Assembly (NCBI GenBank): GCA_963581185.1
Contig: CAUZOB010000228.1
Span: forward strand, 1 to 7,524
Reading direction: 5' to 3'
From: SAT2750 sp963581185
GTDB taxonomy: Bacteria; Planctomycetota; Planctomycetia; Pirellulales; Pirellulaceae
DNA: 7,524 bases
The notes under the pieces are model-generated. The model ran no database searches. It saw only the letters and a list, made by a program, of their open reading frames with translations, and had not been told where the DNA came from. Positions 1-5,377 of this stretch are shown piece after piece. Position 1 is the stretch's first letter. The number at the start of each line of letters is the position of its first letter. The position numbers and the translations under genes were made by a program.

Positions 1-503
1 CCGTCCAGGAAAGTGAAAACGCAACCATTGAAATAGTCACGCGGAAAGGGACGATCCAGCGGCGATTCAAAAACGCCATCGCCACCGGCAGGCTGCAGAT
101 CGGCCCAGCGGCCGATGATACAGTCGATCTCGAGAATCTGGTCCTGGGAAGCGCCGCCTGGCAAGAAACGCACCGGTAGCGGGCCTGCCGCGCCCGAGGG
201 GAGCGTCAGCTGGGCGACAACACCCCCCTGCAGATCTTCCCCGTACATGTCGCGCAAGAGGCCATGGCCTCGCATCACCGACGCGGTGTTATAAGTGTCA
301 CGGACCAGCTGGTACATGGCCCGGTCGAGGTGCATCTGGGGATCGATGTGCAACAACCTGGTCCGCGCGTCCATCGTCGCTGATCGCCGGAACTGACCTG
401 CCACCAGCACGTAGGTGACTCCAATCATCACGAACAGCGCCAGCAGGCTGACCACGACCAGCAAGATCACGCCCGCCTCGTTTTGTCGTTTTCGTTCTGC
501 CAT
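1..503 (-). CDS. GspK/PilX-like membrane-anchored protein, N-terminal part (runs off window)
   Basis: An open frame starts at ATG 503 and is still open at base 1, giving 167 full codons. I translated it by hand. Residues 1-10 are polar and basic, followed by a hydrophobic helix at about 12-36 (GVILLVVVSLLALFVMIGVT) and then a soluble region with QFRRSATMDARTR. This looks like the N-terminus of minor pseudopilins of the GspK/PilX type, which sit at the pseudopilus tip. A Gly-Val cleavage-like junction is present at 11/12, but position +5 is Val, not Glu; GspK proteins also lack that Glu. Later segments such as RGHGLLRDMYGED resemble, from memory, a very long protein family found downstream of planctomycete pseudopilin genes. 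The start is supported by AGGGA at 518-514, 10 bases upstream; a GAGAAGG lies too close (2 bases). It follows the GspI-like gene after 55 bases. Total length and C-terminal function are unknown. Confidence 0.82.
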   Translation of the reverse strand, partial: MAERKRQNEAGVILLVVVSLLALFVMIGVTYVLVAGQFRRSATMDARTRLLHIDPQMHLDRAMYQLVRDTYNTASVMRGHGLLRDMYGEDLQGGVVAQLTLPSGAAGPLPVRFLPGGASQDQILEIDCIIGRWADLQPAGGDGVFESPLDRPFPRDYFNGCVFTFLD

Positions 504-558
504 GACCTTCTCATCCCTGGCGGTCTGGTCCGCCGGTTGCCCCTGTCCTGCTGTGCCT

Positions 559-1812
559 TTAGGGAGCCGCATCCCACAGTGACGTGTTCTCAAGTCGGAT
601 CGACTTCTCAAAAACTCCCACCACGTCACGAATCACGATCGCCTGGGTGGGCATGTAGAGCTCGCGTAAAGCCGGGTCACCCTGACGAAGGTTCACGCTC
701 AACCACTCGGTGCGCATCCAGTCCGGCCCCTCGAGCGTAATGTCCCGCACCCAGCGGCCTGCCACCGGCCGTGGATCAAGTTCTGAATGCAGCACGCGGT
801 ACCAGCGGAAGTGACTCTGGGTAATCTTCTGGGACGGCAGGGGAGGACTCGCCTTGAGTCGCGCGATGGCAACAGGAATCGGCGGAAAGACGATCGCCTG
901 TGCAGCGAGCATGACCCAGTCCCCGCTGCGAACATCCACGGACGTCGCTGTGGGACCCTCCAGCCTCGCCTCACCACCACCGAAGCCACCACCCAGTAAC
1001 TCAATATCCAGGACCCGCTCCGGAATCGGCTCGGGCCGGCTGTTGGTACCCAGGCCCGAATCGAATCGTGCATCTCGATCATCAAAAATGACGATCGAGA
1101 GAATGAACTGGTCATACAGACTTCGTGGCTGATTAAGTTCCGGTACAAGTGTCGCCAGCCAGCTAAAGTTACCGTTGAACTGCCGACGGCTATATTGTGT
1201 TCCCGACCCGTAGACCTGGACGGGTGGCAGGGTTGGATCGACGGGCCGGAAGATCGCCAGGTCATCCTGTGCCACGAACAGCTTGTCTGCCAGCACGCGG
1301 GAAATCAGCGTACCGCCCGGATGGTTACGAATCGCAACCCTGTGCATACGAGGTTGTTTTGTCGCCGGAACATTCCCATGGATCAGCGACAGTGCCTGCG
1401 GTCCCCAACTGGGGAACAAGCGTGGTGAGCGGCCAATCGGCAGTGGAGGCAGCGGTGCAGGACCACCGAGGTGGAAATGCAAGTAGCCGGGATCGATGCA
1501 AAATGAGAGCGAGCCAGAACTGGGTGGATAGAGTGGCAATTGCTGGACGGTTGGATCGAAGGGCGTTCCGTCTGGGTTGACGTACATATCCGCCCGTCGC
1601 ATGCTGCGAATATCGAAGTTGGCGACGGCATTACGTCCTGCCGCGGACATCCGGTCGGCCGTCAGTCCGCGGTCAATTTCAAACCCTGCCAGTGGTATCA
1701 GGGCGGCCACACCAAGCAGCCCGACCAGCACAATACCGCAGGCAAACATCAATTCGATCAGTGTCACTCCAGCACGGCTAGCGAAGCGGTCGGTGGTTCT
1801 GTGTCGATTCAT
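559..1812 (-). CDS. GspI/PilV-like prepilin (long minor pseudopilin)
   Basis: This 417-residue protein has a type IV prepilin N-terminus: a 15-residue leader ending in Gly, then VTLIE with Glu20 at mature position +5, then a hydrophobic helix to about residue 43. The helix text GIVLVGLLGVAALIPLAG is typical of the PilV/GspI class. It would be an inner-membrane protein processed by prepilin peptidase and placed near the pseudopilus tip. Beyond the helix the sequence is unlike classical GspI, which is only about 120 residues. It has a proline-rich stretch at 92-135, a Gly-rich turn at 273-280 (LGGGFGGGE) and Trp-rich C-terminal segments (FRWYRV 335-340, EGPDW 361-365). Its ATG overlaps the stop of the preceding gene as TAATG, and GGGAGG lies 6 bases upstream, so the start is secure and translation is probably coupled. 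The GspI assignment rests on the N-terminus and gene order; the large C-terminal domain has no function I recognise. Confidence 0.88.
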   Translation of the reverse strand: MNRHRTTDRFASRAGVTLIELMFACGIVLVGLLGVAALIPLAGFEIDRGLTADRMSAAGRNAVANFDIRSMRRADMYVNPDGTPFDPTVQQLPLYPPSSGSLSFCIDPGYLHFHLGGPAPLPPLPIGRSPRLFPSWGPQALSLIHGNVPATKQPRMHRVAIRNHPGGTLISRVLADKLFVAQDDLAIFRPVDPTLPPVQVYGSGTQYSRRQFNGNFSWLATLVPELNQPRSLYDQFILSIVIFDDRDARFDSGLGTNSRPEPIPERVLDIELLGGGFGGGEARLEGPTATSVDVRSGDWVMLAAQAIVFPPIPVAIARLKASPPLPSQKITQSHFRWYRVLHSELDPRPVAGRWVRDITLEGPDWMRTEWLSVNLRQGDPALRELYMPTQAIVIRDVVGVFEKSIRLENTSLWDAAP

Positions 1813-3089
1813 TACCGACCTCCCATCCCGATCTTGGCCCGCGCAAACTGGCGCGAGGGAAAGATCGCCAGGAAGTCATCGGACCCAGCAAAGCCACGCT
1901 CGCCAACATCATCCACGCTGCCATTGCCATCATCGTCCGTGCCAGCCACTCCCCAGGCTCCATCCGCCCCGGCACTCCAGGGGCTGGCATTCTCGGTGGT
2001 TGTGACCTGTCCCGACCTGTGGCTGATGGAAACCCAGAGGGTCGCCATATCCATCAGGTTCGAGATATCCACGTTGTTACTGGTAAACAGTCCGTTGAAA
2101 CCGAGTACTTGCTGAGGGCGTCCGATTAGCAGGTAAAGTGAATCGGTAATCGGAACTTCAACGGCACCGACATAGACACGGTCCAAATCTCCAGCGGGAT
2201 TGAACAGGATCACGATCGGATCGTTCAATCCTCTGCCTAGCTCGATCCCGCTGGCTCCGAAACCCGAAGCGGAGAGATCGATTGCGGTGTTGGCAGGCAA
2301 TCGCAGCGGCTCAGCACTGCTGCGCTTGGGATGCCGAAACAGCTGGAACGGTGCGCCGCTGGCGGTGTTTGCAAACAGCGGTGGCGGCGGCGATCCTGGA
2401 TAGGGAGCATCCAGCACATAAGTGTGGTCGGTCGGCAACCCTGGCAGCCTGCGGCCGCGATAGAGCGGTCCGCGGTAATCAAAACGTATTCTGAATGACT
2501 CACCCGGCTTAACCATCGCCGTGCTTGGCGAGGGGTTGTACATCAGCGGATCGAAGACCGGCGTGTCGTCTGACCCCTGCCAGCCACGTTCGGCAAAATC
2601 ATCCCGGACGCCATTGCCGTTGTCATCCGTGCTGGCATTGCCCCAGCGAAAGTCAGCTCCGGTCATCCAGGAGGCGATGAAGTCGATTTCCCAGCGGCTA
2701 CCAAGTGTGGGGTCCGTGGGGTCAATCCGGTGCAGCTCGATTCGCGCTGTGGCTCCATTGGTAATGCCGTTGTAGGGGGGTGGCACCTCGGCAGTGAAGA
2801 CCTCGGTTGCGTACTGCCCGTGAACAATCTGCTGCTGGCTGACAATCCGCTCAATCCAGATGCCAACTGGCCGGCCTCGCTGGGAAGCGAGCGTGCGGGC
2901 GCCGTTGATATAACCACCCATGGCTCGTGACGCTTCCCGCAAACGGCGGTCCTTGCCGGTGCTACGAATCAGCGGTGCAAACACGGCCAGCAGCAGCAGC
3001 ACGATCGCCAGCACAACGACCAGCTCGATCACCGTCATGGCACGGCGGCGAGAAGAGCCTGCAATCTGGTTATGGACGTCAAGGAGCAT
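1812..3089 (-). CDS. GspH/FimT-like prepilin with two acidic 27-residue cassettes
   Basis: The product has 425 residues. The leader ends RRRA and is followed by MTVIE, with Glu22 at mature +5, and a hydrophobic helix to about residue 40. Residues 47-80 (RRLREASRAMGGYINGARTL, then RGRPVGIWIE) match the conserved N-terminal pattern of the GspH/FimT family, whose members are minor pseudopilins. Family members usually have about 170-190 residues, so this one is more than twice as long. Two related acidic cassettes lie at residues 149-175 and 379-405 and may bind calcium. The residue before the cleavage site is Ala17 instead of the usual Gly. The ATG at 3089 comes 9 bases after the previous stop, in the same frame, with no clear Shine-Dalgarno sequence, so re-initiation is likely. 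Met18 cannot be the start if a leader is needed. It overlaps the next gene by one base (TAATG). The membrane and prepilin call is firm, the GspH subtype good, and the role of the extension unknown. Confidence 0.88.
   Translation of the reverse strand: MLLDVHNQIAGSSRRRAMTVIELVVVLAIVLLLLAVFAPLIRSTGKDRRLREASRAMGGYINGARTLASQRGRPVGIWIERIVSQQQIVHGQYATEVFTAEVPPPYNGITNGATARIELHRIDPTDPTLGSRWEIDFIASWMTGADFRWGNASTDDNGNGVRDDFAERGWQGSDDTPVFDPLMYNPSPSTAMVKPGESFRIRFDYRGPLYRGRRLPGLPTDHTYVLDAPYPGSPPPPLFANTASGAPFQLFRHPKRSSAEPLRLPANTAIDLSASGFGASGIELGRGLNDPIVILFNPAGDLDRVYVGAVEVPITDSLYLLIGRPQQVLGFNGLFTSNNVDISNLMDMATLWVSISHRSGQVTTTENASPWSAGADGAWGVAGTDDDGNGSVDDVGERGFAGSDDFLAIFPSRQFARAKIGMGGR
1819..1824 (-). promoter_or_regulatory. 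Ribosome binding site of GspI-like gene
   Basis: GGGAGG lies 6 bases before the ATG at 1812, inside the end of the GspH-like gene. It fixes the start at the TAATG overlap. Confidence 0.75.
1875..1955 (-). repeat. Acidic 27-residue cassette, copy 3 (near C-terminus of GspH-like protein)
   Basis: Residues 379-405 of the 1812-3089 product, starting WGVAGTDDDGNG and ending GFAGSDD, 20 residues before the stop. It is preceded by AGADGA, much as copy 1 is preceded by PGPDGK, so copies 1 and 3 share a longer context than copy 2. Calcium binding is inferred from the spacing of acidic residues only. Confidence 0.82.
2565..2645 (-). repeat. Acidic 27-residue cassette, copy 2 (in GspH-like protein)
   Basis: Residues 149-175 of the 1812-3089 product, starting WGNASTDDNGNG and ending GWQGSDD. 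It is identical to copy 3 at 18 of 27 positions by hand alignment. The putative ligand order is D-x-N-x-N-G-x-x-D-D. It sits inside the soluble domain, flanked by DFR and TPVFD. Confidence 0.82.
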
Positions 3090-3098
3090 GGGGACTCG

Positions 3099-4352
3099 CT
3101 ACTGCGATGGGAAGTGATTGCTGATATTGTCGAGGGCACCGCGAGTTAAATCGGGGTCACCGAAGGAACGATTCTGGATACCCGGGTCTGGATCGTTGGG
3201 GTCTATCCAGTAGTACGGGTTGTTGGGGTAAAAGACGCTTGGATTCGCTGGCGGCGCAAAGATGTACGAATCCTGGGTATAACGAAACCGTCGCTTGGCA
3301 TGGTCGGGGTAGTCCTGTTGCCGTCCGTCAATCCGCTCACTGCCTGAATAGACCTTGGTCATCATCACGTCGTAAATGCCGTCAGGACCAGCTGAGAATA
3401 CCAATGGCACGAGGGTAAATGGATCCTTGTCGGTCTTGGTATCTGTCCAGAGCGGATCGACTTTGAGCGGGTCCATGATATTGCCGTTTTCACCAGCGTC
3501 ACCATCCACCCCAATAACACCATCGCCGAACTGCAAGGTCGAAACGCCATTGCCGATATAGCCTGGTGCCCAGCGGAGAAACTCGATCGGCTTGCCCCAG
3601 GAATCGAGGATCTCGGGCATCTGGTCGCCATCGACATCACCAATCTCACTCTCGGTGAAGAAATCCAGCCCGCTGCGATCCCCCTCGCGAATATTCGCCA
3701 GGATCATGTAGAGGCACTCGGATGATTCGTAAAGTGGCGTCCAGGTCTGGGGCGGACCGGATAACGGTGTGTGGGGGTGAACCTGGAACCACTTGGGGCC
3801 CCAGACCGCCTGCACACGGCGATTGTAGGATCGCCAGAGACTGGTCGACTGTAACCTGGGAGCATTCACTAGCAGCACGTCATCGCTACCGGGGAAACCG
3901 GCTTCGCTGGCCCCATCGGCAAACCCGTCACTGTCATCATCCGTTCCAGCAACACCCCACTTGCCATCGGGTCCGGGCATGTAGGGTGTGACGGGGCTGC
4001 CAACTTCGAACGCCACGTCGCTGCGTCGATCGGGCAACTCCATCCGCATCAGCTCACGAATGGTCAACAACCTGAGCATGGAAATCTGCCGGGCCGTGGC
4101 ACCAGGTGGCACGGAGACAGGAATCGGTCGATTCTGGAAATACTCAACGCGGGTCATCAACAGCCGATGGATCTTATCGATCTGTTGCTGGGTTCGCCTC
4201 ACGTTGGACGACTGCTCGGCGGCAAAAAGTGCCACCAGCAGGACGCTGGCCAGGATCGTGATGATGGCAATCACCATCAGGAGTTCAATCAGCGTGAAGC
4301 CACCTGGACGGCGATGTTTTCTGCCCGGCTCTGCTGGGCGTTGCTGGATCAT
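3099..4352 (-). CDS. Second GspG-like prepilin with one acidic cassette
   Basis: This 417-residue protein has a basic 18-residue leader (RKHRRPGG), cleavage at Gly18/Phe19, FTLIE with Glu23 at +5, and a membrane helix LLMVIAIITILASVLLVALF. After the helix comes an amphipathic stretch (QQQIDKIHRLLMTRVEYF, 56-72), as in GspG-type pilins. Further GspG-like pieces are EILDSWGKPIEF at 247-258, which recalls the family's LDPWGNP turn, and LVFSAGPDGIYD at 317-328, which recalls its Ca-site region. An acidic cassette lies at residues 132-158, and more Asp-rich loops follow (IGDVDGDQMPE 237-247, GVDGDAGENG 281-290). It is about three times the size of classical GspG. The ATG overlaps the previous stop by four bases (ATGA), with GGAGG 10 bases upstream. 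By position it is an extra pseudopilin between G and H. Whether it is a second major subunit or a minor subunit cannot be told. Confidence 0.88.
   Translation of the reverse strand: MIQQRPAEPGRKHRRPGGFTLIELLMVIAIITILASVLLVALFAAEQSSNVRRTQQQIDKIHRLLMTRVEYFQNRPIPVSVPPGATARQISMLRLLTIRELMRMELPDRRSDVAFEVGSPVTPYMPGPDGKWGVAGTDDDSDGFADGASEAGFPGSDDVLLVNAPRLQSTSLWRSYNRRVQAVWGPKWFQVHPHTPLSGPPQTWTPLYESSECLYMILANIREGDRSGLDFFTESEIGDVDGDQMPEILDSWGKPIEFLRWAPGYIGNGVSTLQFGDGVIGVDGDAGENGNIMDPLKVDPLWTDTKTDKDPFTLVPLVFSAGPDGIYDVMMTKVYSGSERIDGRQQDYPDHAKRRFRYTQDSYIFAPPANPSVFYPNNPYYWIDPNDPDPGIQNRSFGDPDLTRGALDNISNHFPSQ
3879..3959 (-). repeat. Acidic 27-residue cassette, copy 1 (in second GspG-like protein)
   Basis: Residues 132-158 of the 3099-4352 product. 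The pattern starts WGVAGTDDDSDG and ends GFPGSDD. It contains a D-x-D-x-D-G-x-x-D string with a Glu four residues after the last Asp, resembling EF-hand or thrombospondin type 3 calcium loops. It is exactly as long as the two copies in the neighbouring gene and shares 14 positions with both. Confidence 0.8.
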
Positions 4353-5335
4353 GGAATCGCATCCTCCAAAGTGCCCCCGCTGGAATTTGTGACATTGTCA
4401 AAGTCACCGTCCTTATAGTAAGTGCCGCTATCAAAACGCTTGAACATGAAGTTGCCGCTGGTGTCGGTACCATGGCCGCCAAAATCCTCATCCAGGCCTG
4501 CGGAAATCAACTGGAAGCTGCGGGGGTTAATCCACTCGAAACCGCCATTCAGGAGTGGCCGATCAGAGAGATAGGGATGGGCATCGCCGGTGACGATGGA
4601 GTTCGTATATCCATGGGGCGGGTAAACAGAGTTGGCGTAGCTGTGAGAGTCGAGGTAGACCACCGGTAGCTGTGTACCGCGTGTCATCACGACCGGAAAT
4701 GGATCATTCTGTAGCCCATGCAGAAGGGAGTCGTCGTTGGATTCACGGGCGTTAAAACGGAATGTTTGATTTCCTCCGGCGGCATCCACAAACTCGACCT
4801 CGTAGGTCACAACCTGTCCCGTTTCACTCAGAGCATCGGCGTCAAACGGGAAGAAGGCGTTATCGGCGTTTCTTTCGGTGCTACTGAAAGGGCCACCCGG
4901 CCCGGTAAAGGGATGCAACTGGTCCTCGCTAAATCCACCCAACCAGAAGACCAGCGCCTCGGCGGGATCGATCTCCCACTGGGGGCCAGTGATACCCGCA
5001 CCACGGTGGTAGGCAACTGCCAGGAAGAGTCGCAATTCGTTGGTTGTGATCCGCGGCCAGGCCTTCTGGACCTGGCGGATCAGCAGGTTGCGATCCGAAA
5101 AGTCCGGGGGGTACTCGCCCCACTTTTCCTTGAACTCATCGAGTGCAATATCGAGGTCCGCCAGGTCGGCCGCGATTGCCGTCACCTTGGCGCGGATCAT
5201 GGCAGCTCGAATGGTGGGAATCAGAATAGCCGCCAGCAGGCCGATAATGGCCATCACAACCATCAGCTCGACCAGCGTAAAACCGCTTCGTCGGCGGCTG
5301 CCAGCAGGGCGGTCGGATGTAGTAAGCCGATTCAT
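4349..5335 (-). CDS. gspG: GspG-like prepilin (candidate major pseudopilin)
   Basis: The product has 328 residues. The leader is 18 residues (SRRRSG at its end), then FTLVE with Glu23 at +5, and the helix LMVVMAIIGLLAAILIPTIR. Residues 44-76 continue the helical spine and end in EFKEKWGEYPPDFSD, matching the FKLDNGRYPT-like region of GspG. Near the C-terminus, FQLISAGLDEDFG (274-286) and DGDFDNVTN (309-317) resemble the Ca-binding end of GspG (SxGxDG followed by DDITN), with about 22 residues inserted between them. GspG polymerises into the periplasmic pseudopilus. This protein is more than twice the usual 140 residues; the extra material lies at about 100-270. It is the first pseudopilin after gspF, where gspG normally sits, with a 42-base gap. 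AAAGAGG lies 6 bases before the ATG and fixes the start. GspG identity is likely; a minor role cannot be excluded. Confidence 0.9.
   Translation of the reverse strand: MNRLTTSDRPAGSRRRSGFTLVELMVVMAIIGLLAAILIPTIRAAMIRAKVTAIAADLADLDIALDEFKEKWGEYPPDFSDRNLLIRQVQKAWPRITTNELRLFLAVAYHRGAGITGPQWEIDPAEALVFWLGGFSEDQLHPFTGPGGPFSSTERNADNAFFPFDADALSETGQVVTYEVEFVDAAGGNQTFRFNARESNDDSLLHGLQNDPFPVVMTRGTQLPVVYLDSHSYANSVYPPHGYTNSIVTGDAHPYLSDRPLLNGGFEWINPRSFQLISAGLDEDFGGHGTDTSGNFMFKRFDSGTYYKDGDFDNVTNSSGGTLEDAIP
4363..4367 (-). promoter_or_regulatory. Ribosome binding site of second GspG-like gene
   Basis: GGAGG lies 10 bases before the ATG at 4352, inside the end of the GspG-like gene. It supports the start at the ATGA overlap. 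The ATG directly after GGAGG is out of frame. Confidence 0.65.
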
Positions 5336-5341
5336 GGTATA

Positions 5342-5348
5342 CCTCTTT
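5342..5348 (-). promoter_or_regulatory. Ribosome binding site of GspG-like gene
   Basis: AAAGAGG lies 6 bases before the ATG at 5335, within the 42-base gap after gspF. Confidence 0.7.
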
Positions 5349-5377
5349 CCGTGTAATCGGAGCGCGCAGCACGGCGC

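Noticed and set aside
519..534. GGCGG/CCGCC inverted repeat between the GspI-like and GspK-like genes, as a terminator
   Set aside because: The stem has only five pairs and no T run follows on the transcribed strand; the next gene starts 16 bases later.
699..1265. Minus-strand open frame of 188 codons in another frame of the GspI-like gene
   Set aside because: It is Arg/Ser-rich in the way of frame-shifted GC-rich coding sequence, while the main frame is continuous from a good start.
1540..2115. Plus-strand open frame of 191 codons
   Set aside because: It lies antisense across the junction of two well-supported prepilin genes; its product is low-complexity and has no recognisable motif.
5336..5343. 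Palindrome GGTATACC before the GspG-like start, as an operator
   Set aside because: Eight bases are too short to claim a binding site, and it is partly the spacer of the ribosome binding site.
4718..5356. Plus-strand open frame of 212 codons
   Set aside because: It is wholly antisense to the GspG-like gene, which has a clear prepilin motif and ribosome binding site; the plus frame shows no domain.
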